Part shown: in pieces, positions 16,247 through 24,539 of the stretch
How the letters are laid out: every line of letters starts with the position of its first letter
Numbering within the stretch: the first letter of the stretch is position 1
Origin: Bog-366 sp963722555
Lineage (GTDB): Bacteria > Acidobacteriota > Terriglobia > UBA7540
Assembly: GCA_963722555.1 (NCBI GenBank)
Contig: CAVRNQ010000006.1
Span: 372,001 to 436,000, forward strand
Direction: 5' to 3'
DNA length: 64,000 bases
The notes under the pieces: model-generated
Database searches by the model: none
The model's input: only the letters and a program-made list of their open reading frames with translations
Told to the model about the DNA's origin: nothing
Program-made: the position numbers and the translations under genes

Positions 16247-16450
16247 TAAATTCAAATCAAGGCTCCCCTCGGTTACCGCGTCAGCAAAAAGTTATGGAGG
16301 TGCAGACTTCCACTTTTGCCCTTTGCCTTTTGATTTTCTCTTGTGGCTCCGCCGCCCTGCGCATTATTGATTCATCCGCACGCCGGAGAGGCCGCCCCCT
16401 TTGTGTTACGATAATCACGGGTTGTGTTTCGCTCGCAGGGAGGCTTGGGG

Positions 16451-17041
16451 ATGAGTCATGATACTGATCTCCTGATTGCCACTTCGATTCAGGAGAGCAT
16501 AAGAGTCAAGCAAGCCCTGTTGGCCGCGCAGCCGGTCATGAGCCTGATTGCCGCCGTGGCCGGGGAGTTCGTTCTGGCCTTGCGCCATGGGCACAAGATT
16601 CTGCTGTTCGGTAACGGTGGCAGCGCCGCCGACGCTCAGCACCTTGCGGCGGAATTTGTGGGCAGATTTCAGATGGAACGGACCCCGCTCGCAGCCCTGG
16701 CGCTGACCACCAATACTTCCGCACTCACCGGAATCGGAAATGATTACGGCTACGAGAACGTATTTGCCCGGCAAGTGGAAGCTTTGGGGACAGAAGGCGA
16801 CGTAGCCGTCGGCATTTCTACGAGCGGGAAATCACCCAATGTGTTGAAGGCGCTGGCTGCGGCAAAGGCCAAGGACTTGGTCACAGTTGCCCTTACCGGG
16901 AAGAACGGAAGCCAGCTCCAGGAAGTCTCGCGCTACTGCATTTGCGTGCCCGCCGATACGACTCCACGCATCCAGGAATCCCACATCCTGATCGGCCACA
17001 TTCTTTCCCAGATTGTCGAGATGGAACTCTTCGGTAAGTAG
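16451..17041 (+). CDS. gmhA: Sedoheptulose-7-phosphate isomerase (GmhA-type SIS protein)
   Basis: Converts sedoheptulose 7-phosphate to D-glycero-D-manno-heptose 7-phosphate, the first step of heptose synthesis for lipopolysaccharide or other glycans. The SIS fold is clear: LLFGNGGSAADAQHLAAEFV (about residues 53-72), VAVGISTSGKSPNVLKAL, and the late RIQESHILIGHILSQIVE with the metal-binding histidine. 196 residues, normal. The ATG at 16451 (MSHDTDLL) is preferred, with GGGAGG upstream. The heptose kinase gene is convergent immediately downstream. Confidence 0.9.
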   Translation: MSHDTDLLIATSIQESIRVKQALLAAQPVMSLIAAVAGEFVLALRHGHKILLFGNGGSAADAQHLAAEFVGRFQMERTPLAALALTTNTSALTGIGNDYGYENVFARQVEALGTEGDVAVGISTSGKSPNVLKALAAAKAKDLVTVALTGKNGSQLQEVSRYCICVPADTTPRIQESHILIGHILSQIVEMELFGK

Positions 17042-17097
17042 GGCCGGGTCTTGCCGGCCCAGGCCGCCCCGGCAGGGGAGTTTTCGCAGAGATCCGT

Positions 17098-18084
17098 TCA
17101 GCGATCCAGCGCTGCGGCTGCCAGGACTTCCTGGGGCGAGGCCGTGCCCGTGCCTTTTTTCATCACCGTGATCGAGGCCACCAGATTGCCAAAGCTCGCC
17201 GCCGCGACGGGGTCACGCGTTACGGCCATGGTTAACGCTGTCCCGGCCGCGAAGCCGTCTCCAGCCCCGCAAATGTCCACGGGTTTTTCGACCGGCCGCG
17301 GCTTGGACCAGGCTTCCTTGCCGGCTTCTATGACCAGCGCGCCCTGCGGCCCGTGGGTCACGAAAAGTGCCTTCGCTCCCAAACGTTCGCGCAGCCGCTT
17401 AAAGTCAACGCCGCCCAAGAGTTGCTCGCACGCCGCTTCCGCCTCGGCGCGATTCGGCTTGACCATCACGTTGCGGAACAGGTGGACGCGCCGGCGGGAA
17501 TCCGCGAGAAAGATCTTCCCGGGATGCTTCCCGGCCAGCATGATGATCGCGTCACGCACCGACGGTGTTACGACCCCACCCGCCGATGTTTCCGCCTGGT
17601 CAGCCACCAGCACGACATCAAAACCCTCGATCGCGGAAGCGAGGTTCGCAAGGATTCTCTGTTCGGCCTCCGCGGGAAGGGGCCTGACCGAGATGAAATC
17701 CACTCGCGGTTGGTCCTCGATGCCGGTTTGACTGTTCAAGAGCTTCGTGTAGGTAAAGGTCTGCCACTGGCGAATTCCCACCATGAGGGCGGCGTCGATT
17801 CCGCGCTCCGTCAAGGCGCGGTCCAACTCGAAACCAAACCCGTCGTCGCCCCGCGCTCCCAGCACCGCCACTTTCCCTGCTCCCAAAGCGGCGAGGTTAT
17901 TGGCCACCGTACCTCCGCCGCCGGGTGTGACTTCCGTGGAAACAATCCCCAGGCGTGGAATGCCGGTTTCAGCGGAAGGTTCCGAGGTGGCAGGATCGTA
18001 AGTGCACCAGCGGTCCAGGCAGATGTCTCCTACCACCAACGCGCGAAGTTTTCGTAAGCCCGCCAGAATCTCTGCAGTCGTCAT
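17098..18084 (-). CDS. hldA: D-glycero-beta-D-manno-heptose-7-phosphate kinase (HldE kinase domain only)
   Basis: PfkB/ribokinase-family kinase of 328 residues that would phosphorylate heptose 7-phosphate at C1. Features: LRKLRALVVGDICLDRWCTY near the N-terminus, GGGGTVANNLAALGAGKVAV (substrate-site glycine motif), and DICGAGDGFAAGTALTMAV with the catalytic aspartate. The C-terminal nucleotidyltransferase domain of fused HldE is absent, so a separate HldC would be needed; none is in the window. GGGGAGG precedes the ATG. It converges on gmhA with 56 bases between the stops, so the pair is not an operon. Confidence 0.85.
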   Translation of the reverse strand: MTTAEILAGLRKLRALVVGDICLDRWCTYDPATSEPSAETGIPRLGIVSTEVTPGGGGTVANNLAALGAGKVAVLGARGDDGFGFELDRALTERGIDAALMVGIRQWQTFTYTKLLNSQTGIEDQPRVDFISVRPLPAEAEQRILANLASAIEGFDVVLVADQAETSAGGVVTPSVRDAIIMLAGKHPGKIFLADSRRRVHLFRNVMVKPNRAEAEAACEQLLGGVDFKRLRERLGAKALFVTHGPQGALVIEAGKEAWSKPRPVEKPVDICGAGDGFAAGTALTMAVTRDPVAAASFGNLVASITVMKKGTGTASPQEVLAAAALDR

Positions 18085-18278
18085 GGTTACTTACCTCCCC
18101 AGGGGCGCGCCGCATAGTTGGGAGGGCCTGTGTGAGGACCCACCCTGCGGCGGCGGTCTATGATCGGCGACATCGAATTCTACATCATCCCGCTCCCCAA
18201 CAAAACCAGGGGAGTGGCCGGGCAACGTTGCCGTAGTGGCCACCCGTCTTTCACGCCGCGTCCGGAAGCGCCGCGCAC

Positions 18279-18320
18279 GCGGGTGGCGCATACGTTCCGC
18301 CTTATGGAATGTATGCGGCC
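18279..18320 (+). repeat. REP-like palindrome upstream of RAYT
   Basis: Begins GCGGGTGGCGCATACGTTCC and ends GGAATGTATGCGGCC, forming a hairpin with CATAC/GTATG arms. The opposite-orientation partner lies at 18896. Together they bracket the transposase, as REP sequences do around RAYT genes, and probably serve as its recognition ends. Confidence 0.85.
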
Positions 18321-18343
18321 TTTAAAGATCGTATAATGATGGA

Positions 18344-18895
18344 GTGTTACGGCAGAAACATTATTACGGACTGAATCATCTGCATTGCCTCACGCGCAGC
18401 ACGTATCGACGCGCCCGCCTTTTCGATTCGGAGCGCTTCAAGCACCAGTTTGTAGGTACCCTGGACGTCCTGCGGAGCGAACTCCATTTCAAAATCATCG
18501 GCTACGTGTTGATGCCCGAGCATTTTCATCTTTTGATCTGGCCGTCGGCTGACCCCAACCCTTCTGAAATTCTTCAGAAACTTGAGGATCGCACCGCCCT
18601 GTTTATTCTAAAGAATTTGAAAGATAATGCGAGCTATCCATGGTGCGGAAAGATGCTCAGTCGCGTTGAGTTGCCTCCCACCGTTCACCATCACGCTCAC
18701 TTCCGGGTCTGGCAACGCGGAGGCTATGACTTGAACATCTGGAGTCCCAGGAAGCGGCAGGAAAAACTCAACTATATGCACGCCAATCCGGTCACCCGCA
18801 AGCTGGTGGAAAAACCCGGCGACTGGGCGTGGTCCAGTTGGAGATTCTATTTTCTGGAGGATGCTTCCATACTCTCTATGGACCGAATGTTGTGA
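18344..18895 (+). CDS. REP-associated tyrosine transposase (RAYT, Y1 family)
   Basis: A 183-residue single-strand transposase of the IS200-like Y1 superfamily. The HUH motif is MPEHFHLLIW (His60 and His62). The conserved C-terminal RAYT block reads KLNYMHANPVTRKLVEKPGD followed by WAWSSW; the tyrosine in NYMHANP is the candidate nucleophile. Translation probably starts at the GTG at 18344. REP palindromes lie 24 bases before it and directly after the stop (18896), a layout typical of RAYTs that mobilise REP doublets. At least four related fragments are visible elsewhere in this window, so the element has been active in this genome. Confidence 0.9.
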   Translation: MLRQKHYYGLNHLHCLTRSTYRRARLFDSERFKHQFVGTLDVLRSELHFKIIGYVLMPEHFHLLIWPSADPNPSEILQKLEDRTALFILKNLKDNASYPWCGKMLSRVELPPTVHHHAHFRVWQRGGYDLNIWSPRKRQEKLNYMHANPVTRKLVEKPGDWAWSSWRFYFLEDASILSMDRML

Positions 18896-18935
18896 CCGCA
18901 TACATGCCAGAATGCGGCACGTATGCGCCACCCGC
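18896..18935 (-). repeat. REP-like palindrome downstream of RAYT
   Basis: Starts directly after the transposase stop with CCGCATACATGCC and ends GTATGCGCCACCCGC, the reverse orientation of the 18279 palindrome. The pair gives the unit inverted ends over 657 bp. Confidence 0.85.
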
Positions 18936-19025
18936 GAATCCTTTCTAAAACCAACAATAATTAAGTTGATCGGCATAAGACGGGGAGTGGGTAGCCTCGC
19001 GGTGCCGTCCTGAGCGTGGGCCTTT

Positions 19026-19182
19026 CTAATGCCCGATATACCCCAGCGGCAAGCGCACGTCGTTAATCTGGATGGGGCACGCCGCTACAGTCGCCTTGTC
19101 CAAATCGAAATTATTGTCACTCGACCACCGCCAATCTTCCAGCCGCTTCACCAGCCCTTTCTGCGTTACCCGCACAGCATCA
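19026..19182 (-). pseudogene. C-terminal relic of a second RAYT transposase
   Basis: On the minus strand an open frame reads VTQKGLVKRLEDWRWSSDNN and continues FDLDKATVAACPIQINDVRL to a TAG at 19026-19028. The GLVxxxEDWxWSS pattern is the C-terminal signature of RAYT transposases (compare KLVEKPGDWAWSSW in the intact gene at 18344). The rest of the gene is missing upstream. The sequence differs from the intact copy beyond the signature, so this is a relic of a different RAYT lineage. Confidence 0.7.
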
Positions 19183-19194
19183 TAGCACGCGTTC

Positions 19195-19269
19195 GTAGGG
19201 CGGTTCGCGAACCGCCCCCGTCACCCATCACGTACCTTTCCGCGAGGGCGCTTCGCGAAGCGCCCCTAC
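19195..19269. repeat. GTAGGG double-hairpin repeat
   Basis: Two adjacent palindromes, GGGCGGTTCGCGAACCGCCC and GGGCGCTTCGCGAAGCGCCC, bounded by GTAGGG on the left and CCCCTAC on the right. It is a 75-bp miniature unit of the kind that disperses through genomes; no coding content. Confidence 0.8.
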
Positions 19270-19763
19270 AACAAGCTGTGAGCTGTCGGCTGTCAGCCCT
19301 ACAAAACCAGGTCCGCGCTACGCTTGCTAGCGCGACACCACCGCCAACTCGACCACCCCCTGGCCCCCTCCTGAACCAGGAGGGGAATAATTGGGACAAT
19401 TAGGCACTTTCCTCAAAAGTTTTGCCTACCGGTGGGCGGCGCAGGTAATAACTCTATTGACAAACTAGTAGGCGCGATGCTAGCCTGCGGGGGTAAGTCC
19501 TGCGGCCGAACAGGGCTCGGCCTGAGGCGCGTGCCGGTCATTGATCACCCGAGAACCGCACCATCCTGATGGCTTCGAATGGCGAAAACGCTATGTTCAT
19601 GCAAAGAATGGAAGACTCCAGCCTGCGCCAATTGTGGCGGCTCACCCATGTGCCTCATCAACGTCCAGAAGCGGGGCGCTTACCCAAAGAGATGTTAAAA
19701 ATGAAGATCGACCCGACTATGTGCATGAAAACAAAGGGTAGAGTGACAGAATGGCCGATAAGT

Positions 19764-19858
19764 GATCGGGCTTTTTGGCCGAAAATTCACCAATTTCGCG
19801 ATAATGGACGACAATCGATCGGGTTTTTTGGCCGAAAATGCACGGGTTGCGCGATAAT
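19764..19858. repeat. Two 42-bp direct repeats, 53-bp period
   Basis: Copy one is 19764-19805 and copy two 19817-19858. Both start GATCGGG, share TTTTTGGCCGAAAAT and end GCGATAAT, with differences in the middle. They are separated by 11 bases. The shared TTGGCCGAA is itself palindromic, so the pair could be protein-binding sites or the remnant of a longer tandem array. Confidence 0.75.
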
Positions 19859-19861
19859 TCG

Positions 19862-20040
19862 GAGCGAAACGAGCGTAGCGCTGACCTGTCCGCGGCTTCT
19901 CGCGCCTGCCGCGCCCGATGTGCTCGCCAGGCGATGCGCCCCCCTCACCCCCACCCGCAAAACGTGGGGCCCCCTTCCCGCTCTGGCTGGTGAAAGCGCC
20001 GGTAGCGGACTCTCTCCCGCGAGGGGAGAGGGCTAGGGCA
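19862..20040. repeat. CCCTCACCC/CCCTCTCCC repeat, copy 3
   Basis: Starts with a block near GAGCGTAGCGCTGACCTGTC that also precedes copy 4 at 23330. It continues through CCCCCCTCACCCCCACC and CTGGCTGGTGAAAGCGCCGG and ends TCTCCCGCGAGGGGAGAGGG. It is thus the long form of the family, with an added GTCCGCGGCTT block. Confidence 0.75.
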
Positions 20041-20171
20041 CGCAGAGTTGCCTGTTGACCCGGCGGCGGAGAGGTGTTAACCACTACACGGCTCGCTGGG
20101 AGTCCGATTCCATTCGGCCTCGAATCTGAATGCAGGAGCAGGACGCATGAGTAGAACACGCAGCCCGCGCG

Positions 20172-22682
20172 ATGATGGCGACAGGACTGATTTGTATTCT
20201 TGCTTTCGTGGCGAGGAGCACCGGGGCGCAATCTTCCACGGCTTGGCCGCCGCAAGCCCCGCAATACCGGTTCCACATGATTGGGAACGCCCACATTGAT
20301 GCTCCCTGGCTCTGGCCTTGGTCAGAGTCTATGGCGGTTGTCCACAGCACCTTCCGCTCGGCGCTCGACCGCATGAACGAGTATCCGGATTTCACTTTCA
20401 CCGCCAGCTCCGCTCAGTTCTATGAGTGGGTTGCGTCAAGCGATCCCCAGATGCTGGAGGAGATTCGCAAACGAGTGGCGGAAGGACGATGGGCGATCGT
20501 AGGTGGATGGTGGGTCGAGCCCGACGAGAACATCCCCAACGGCGAGTCGCTGGTCCGCCAGGGCCTTTACGGCCAGAGGCTGTTTCAGCAGTTGTTCGGC
20601 TGCACGGCCGAGATTGGCTACAACCCCGACGCTTTCGGGCATCCCGGCACGCTGCCTCAAATCCTGAAGCTCCAGGGGTTGCGCGGGTATGTCTTCATGC
20701 GCCCCATGTCTCACGAGAAGAAGTTGCCTGCGGATGTGTTCTGGTGGGAAGGCGCGGATGGAACGCGAGTGCTGACCTATCGAATTCCGTACAGTTATGG
20801 GAATACGGAACAGTTGCGAGACCGGCTGCGCGATTTCATGGTGAACTTGCAGGAGCCCACCCAGGACTTGATGTTCTTCTATGGCGCGGGCGATCACGGC
20901 GGCGGGCCGGCCAAGGAGAACATCCAATCCATCCTGGATATGCGGAAGCAAGCCGGTGCCCCGACCCTCCTCTTCAGCACCCCGGACCGCTACTTTGAGG
21001 AGATCAGAAAGCTCCCGAACCTCCCCGTCGCGGCCGACGATTTGCAGCATCACTCGGTGGGCTGCTATACCGCGGTATCGGAGATCAAGAAGGACAACCG
21101 TACGGCAGAAGCAGCACTGGCGACGAGCGAGAAGCTGGCGGCGCTCAGTTCCGTGCTGGCGGGGTTTGACTACCCCCAGGCCGATTTCGCTGCGGCGTGG
21201 AAAAAAGTTCTGTTCATGCAGTTCCACGACAGCATGGCCGGGACAGCGCTCCCTGAACACTACGTGGTATCCAGGGATGCGTACGGATACGCACGGGAAG
21301 TGGCGGATCAAGCGATGCATCGCGCTGCGGAAAAGATTGCCTGGCAGATTTCTGCGCCGGACCCGGATTCCGAATACCTGGTGGTCTTTAACCCTCACGC
21401 TTGGGATGCGACGGTGAATGTTGAATACGACCTGGGTTGGGGGTTTGATTACCAGCCGCAGGGGCAGAGCAACTCCAGGCTGGAAGATGAGCACGGCGCC
21501 TGGGTTGCCCACCAATGGACGCAGGCTTCGACGGTGGTGGGCGACCGGATCAAGCTGCTGTTCCGAGCGCCGGTGCCGGCTTTCGGCTACCGGCAATTTC
21601 GCTTGCGAAGCGTGAAGTCTGCCTCCCCGCCGCCCTCCGTGGTGCACGCCACAGAAAGAGGTTTGGAGAATGAACATCTGCGTGTCACCTTCGCGGGCGA
21701 CGGGACGCTATCGATGGATGACAAGGATGGCGGAGGAGGGGTGTTCCGCGGTGGCGCCGGAGGGGCACGCGCCGTCATGCTGGACGATCCCAGCGACACG
21801 TGGAGCCATAATGTGCGCGCCTACACAAAAGAAGTGGGGGCGTTCGGCAGCGCCCGGTTCCGGGTGCTCGAGAATGGCCCGTTGCGCGCCACGCTGCGCG
21901 TGCGGACAAGCTACGGAGCCTCATCATTGCAGACGGATTGGGTGCTCTACGCCGGCGCGCGGACGCTGGAAGCACGCGTGACCCTGGATTGGCACGAGCA
22001 CCGGAAGATTCTGAAGTTCTCCTTCCCGGTGGGAGTCATGAATCCCCGGCCCACCTACGAGATCGCTTACGGCTTCAAGGTGCGGAAGGCGGAAGGGGAT
22101 GAAGATCCGGGGCAGCGCTGGATCGATCTCTCGGGCGACCGCGCGGGAAAGCCCTACGGACTGGCGATTATAAATGATGCTAAGTACGGATATAGCGTTA
22201 AGGATAATGACTTGCGAGTTTCAATCGTGCGAGGAGCGGTCTATGCGCAGCACGATCCCCGCAAGCTGGAACCCAGCGGGGAGTACCTCTGGCAGGACCA
22301 GGGCGAGCAGACGTTCCGCCTGGTGCTGGCGCCCCACCCGGGGGCGTGGCAGGATGCCGGCATCGTGCGCCTGGCGGAGGAGTTGACGGCGCCGGTTCCG
22401 GTTCTCTACCAGGGGATTCATGCCGGCCAGCGGCCGCCTGCCGCCTCATTCCTTTCCGTGGATGCGCCGAACGTGGTCGTGTCAGTGGTAAAGAAAGCCG
22501 AGGACGGGGATGACCTCATCATCCGATGCTACGAAACAGCGGGACGGGAGGCGAAGGCGACCCTGGACCTGGGGCTCGTGAATCGCCACTGGACGGGAAC
22601 CTTCCGGCCTCTGGAGATCAAGACGCTGCGCGTGCCTCGGGCCGGAGGCGAGATTCGCGAAGTTAACGCTCTCGAACATTAA
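20172..22682 (+). CDS. Glycoside hydrolase family 38 (alpha-mannosidase-like), exported
   Basis: An 836-residue GH38 retaining alpha-mannosidase-type enzyme. A signal peptide (MMATGLICILAFVARSTGAQ) begins it. Zinc ligands are in IGNAHIDAPWLW (His41, Asp43), the nucleophile is Asp153 in GYNPDAFGHPG, and the late zinc histidine is His352 in MQFHDSMAGT. The long beta-rich C-terminal region starts around residue 400. It should act outside the cytoplasm on alpha-mannosides, though GH38 members vary in substrate and linkage. A second, larger GH38 gene at 26770 and a RhaT-like transporter lie close by. Confidence 0.88.
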   Translation: MMATGLICILAFVARSTGAQSSTAWPPQAPQYRFHMIGNAHIDAPWLWPWSESMAVVHSTFRSALDRMNEYPDFTFTASSAQFYEWVASSDPQMLEEIRKRVAEGRWAIVGGWWVEPDENIPNGESLVRQGLYGQRLFQQLFGCTAEIGYNPDAFGHPGTLPQILKLQGLRGYVFMRPMSHEKKLPADVFWWEGADGTRVLTYRIPYSYGNTEQLRDRLRDFMVNLQEPTQDLMFFYGAGDHGGGPAKENIQSILDMRKQAGAPTLLFSTPDRYFEEIRKLPNLPVAADDLQHHSVGCYTAVSEIKKDNRTAEAALATSEKLAALSSVLAGFDYPQADFAAAWKKVLFMQFHDSMAGTALPEHYVVSRDAYGYAREVADQAMHRAAEKIAWQISAPDPDSEYLVVFNPHAWDATVNVEYDLGWGFDYQPQGQSNSRLEDEHGAWVAHQWTQASTVVGDRIKLLFRAPVPAFGYRQFRLRSVKSASPPPSVVHATERGLENEHLRVTFAGDGTLSMDDKDGGGGVFRGGAGGARAVMLDDPSDTWSHNVRAYTKEVGAFGSARFRVLENGPLRATLRVRTSYGASSLQTDWVLYAGARTLEARVTLDWHEHRKILKFSFPVGVMNPRPTYEIAYGFKVRKAEGDEDPGQRWIDLSGDRAGKPYGLAIINDAKYGYSVKDNDLRVSIVRGAVYAQHDPRKLEPSGEYLWQDQGEQTFRLVLAPHPGAWQDAGIVRLAEELTAPVPVLYQGIHAGQRPPAASFLSVDAPNVVVSVVKKAEDGDDLIIRCYETAGREAKATLDLGLVNRHWTGTFRPLEIKTLRVPRAGGEIREVNALEH

Positions 22683-22860
22683 GTGAAGGGCATCGGAGCG
22701 CTGGGGCCCTACCGCGTCACCGCGTGCGACGGTGCGCCGCCGTCCTGGTCGTGCTAAAAGCCGGAGGGGGGCAGCACCCCGATGGATCGGGGCAAGGCTG
22801 TCCCTGTTACGCGGCCTGCTGCCACGCGCCGCGGGGTTGTTCGGGCTGAGACTCTCGAGG

Positions 22861-23253
22861 TTACTTCGTGCGCTTGGCAGTAAACTCGCGGTCTCCAAAC
22901 TGTTCGCTGTGCACTTTCCCCTTGATGGAATCCCCGTCAACCGTAGCGGTGTATTCCATTACCATAGTGTCGCCACTTTGGGTCTGGCGCTTGACGGTGA
23001 AGCTTACTTTGTTCCCGGTGACGGAACCCTCCAGTGGCGCTTCTCCGCGCCGTCCGGTCAGGGTCCCCTTGATGGTGCTGCCGTCCTGTTGGATCGTCAG
23101 GGTCTGAGTCATGGGTCCGTTGCGCCCCTCGGATGTCATCTCCCAGGTCCCCGCAACTTTGACAGGTTCGTCAGCGGCCAGAACGTTCCCTGCCCAGGCT
23201 AACAAGGCGCCGCACGCAAACGCTAGCGCCAGGGAATAGGTTATTCTTTTCAT
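22861..23253 (-). CDS. Small exported protein, lipocalin-like beta fold (hypothetical)
   Basis: A 130-residue secreted protein. The start at 23253 gives MKRITYSLALAFACGALLAWAG and a signal-peptidase site near LAADEP; the upstream ATG at 23334 would precede it with 27 unrelated residues. The mature part is a set of beta strands: VAGTWEMTSEGRNGPMTQTL, TIQQDGSTIKGTLTG, VTGNKVSFTVKRQ, ATVDGDSIKGKVHSEQFG. Small exported proteins of this type are common in Acidobacteriota. No enzymatic motif is seen. Confidence 0.75.
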   Translation of the reverse strand: MKRITYSLALAFACGALLAWAGNVLAADEPVKVAGTWEMTSEGRNGPMTQTLTIQQDGSTIKGTLTGRRGEAPLEGSVTGNKVSFTVKRQTQSGDTMVMEYTATVDGDSIKGKVHSEQFGDREFTAKRTK

Positions 23254-23316
23254 CCAGGTTTCTCCTCTTCGTGATGTTCGTGCATGAGCATTGACGTCAG
23301 GGGTGAGTTCGAAGTT

Positions 23317-23530
23317 ACTTGTGATACGCAGCAAGCGTAGCGCGGACCTGTCCTGAAGGTCCGCGGCTTTTCGCGCCCGTCCGAGCGAAGTGGCCCCTCA
23401 CCCCCGGCGCTCGGGGCCCCCCGCCCGCTCCGGCTGGTGAAAGCGCCGGCAGCGGACCACCCTCTCCCCAAGGGAGAGGGCTAGGATTGGTGCTTTCCAC
23501 CCTCTCTCCCGCGAGGGGAGAGGGTAAACA
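23317..23530. repeat. CCCTCACCC/CCCTCTCCC repeat, copy 4
   Basis: Long form of the family: GCAAGCGTAGCGCGGACCTG, a GGTCCGCGGCTTTTCGCGCC block, CCCCTCACCCCCGGCGCTCG, CGGCTGGTGAAAGCGCCGG, then two CCCTCTCCC palindromes in a row. A reverse-oriented copy of the first two blocks is at 61507-61641. It fills most of the gap 23254-23570. Confidence 0.8.
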
Positions 23531-23570
23531 CGAGCGAGGCAAGAGCACCCTGGCAGCGGGTTAGCCGTCG

Positions 23571-24539
23571 TCAGGAGATCGCGAGCAAGGCGCGATGCAG
23601 GGCCGGGACGGTCGCCCGGTGGTCGCCGCAGAGATAGAAGCTTTCACCTCCGTCGGCCACGGTCCTGACCAGGATGGTTTTATGCGGCCGGAAATAGTAA
23701 CCGGCGTCGGTCTTGGGCAATTCGTGGTGGATGTCACCCTGGATCGGCACGAGGTCAAAGACACAGGTTGTAAATTTGTTGATGGATCGCCCCTGCTGGC
23801 CGGCCACATTGCGCACCATCGCGAGCGCCTTCAAGTAGACCTCCGGCCCCATGATGGCGGAACCAAAACTGAGGAGGACCCCTCCTTCCAGGTTCTCCAC
23901 GGACTTTGCATAGATCAGAAAATCACGGTAGCTCGCGGCGCCCAGCGCACCCCCATCGCAGTTCGGATGTTCGTGGATGATGTCATAACCGATTCCGACG
24001 TGTACGGTGGCGGGAATGGAGAGGCGGTAGGCCGATGCGAAGATGCTCACATCCTTATGCGGAAAGTCACCGATCGAGATTCGCCGGCCGACGTTCTCGC
24101 CCAATCCGAGGGAGAGGTCGGCCGCCTCACGAATCAGGTCGTTCAGCTCTCCGGTTTCGTGCCAGAGGCCGAACTCGCCGCTGCGAATGTAACGAGCCAC
24201 GCTCTCGGTGGTTGCCCCGATGCGGGCCAATTCGTAATCATGGATGGCGCCCGCGCCGTTCATCGCGACATGCGTCAGGAGGCCGCGCTCCAACAGGTCG
24301 ATGACATAACGGCTCGCCCCCGCTTTGATGACGTGTGCGCCCATCATCAGGATTCTGGCCGCACCGCTGGCCTTTGCGGCCAGCACCTTTCCCGCCACTT
24401 CCGATAGGTGCGGGTGGGAGTATTCCGGCGCCTGAGCGTCCAGGCCCAGAATATAGTCGAGCTTCATGTCGTGAGTGCGCGCGCTCAAGGGTTTGATCAA
24501 AAGGCGCGAGCGATCGAACACTTCATATTTGGATTTCAT
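23571..24539 (-). CDS. Conserved protein of unassigned function (distantly deoxyhypusine synthase-like)
   Basis: A 322-residue cytoplasmic protein. Distinctive blocks are ILMMGAHVIKAGASRYVIDL, VAMNGAGAIHDYELARIGAT, RSGEFGLWHETGELNDLI, PATVHVGIGYDIIHEHPNCD and GSAIMGPEVYLKALAMVRN. The glycine-rich segments suggest a nucleotide-binding Rossmann-like fold, and the general look recalls deoxyhypusine-synthase-like bacterial proteins, but I cannot claim homology. Its ATG overlaps the stop of the upstream HAD gene by four bases (24536-24539), so the two are surely co-translated. The context suggests a sugar-phosphate or heptose-related reaction; this is inference. Confidence 0.6.
   Translation of the reverse strand: MKSKYEVFDRSRLLIKPLSARTHDMKLDYILGLDAQAPEYSHPHLSEVAGKVLAAKASGAARILMMGAHVIKAGASRYVIDLLERGLLTHVAMNGAGAIHDYELARIGATTESVARYIRSGEFGLWHETGELNDLIREAADLSLGLGENVGRRISIGDFPHKDVSIFASAYRLSIPATVHVGIGYDIIHEHPNCDGGALGAASYRDFLIYAKSVENLEGGVLLSFGSAIMGPEVYLKALAMVRNVAGQQGRSINKFTTCVFDLVPIQGDIHHELPKTDAGYYFRPHKTILVRTVADGGESFYLCGDHRATVPALHRALLAIS

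Larger units (their letters stand above)
19270..20171. other. Gene-poor stretch before the GH38 gene
   Basis: No convincing gene. It contains a 42-bp direct repeat (19764-19805 and 19817-19858), a copy of the CCCTCACCC/GGCTGGTGAAA repeat (about 19862-20040) and a TTGACA at 19456 with no good -10 partner. Translations of the longer ORFs here look like random GC-rich reading. Confidence 0.5.

Noticed and set aside
19456..19490. TTGACA at 19456 as a promoter
   Set aside because: No acceptable -10 box at 16-18 bases and no gene close downstream.
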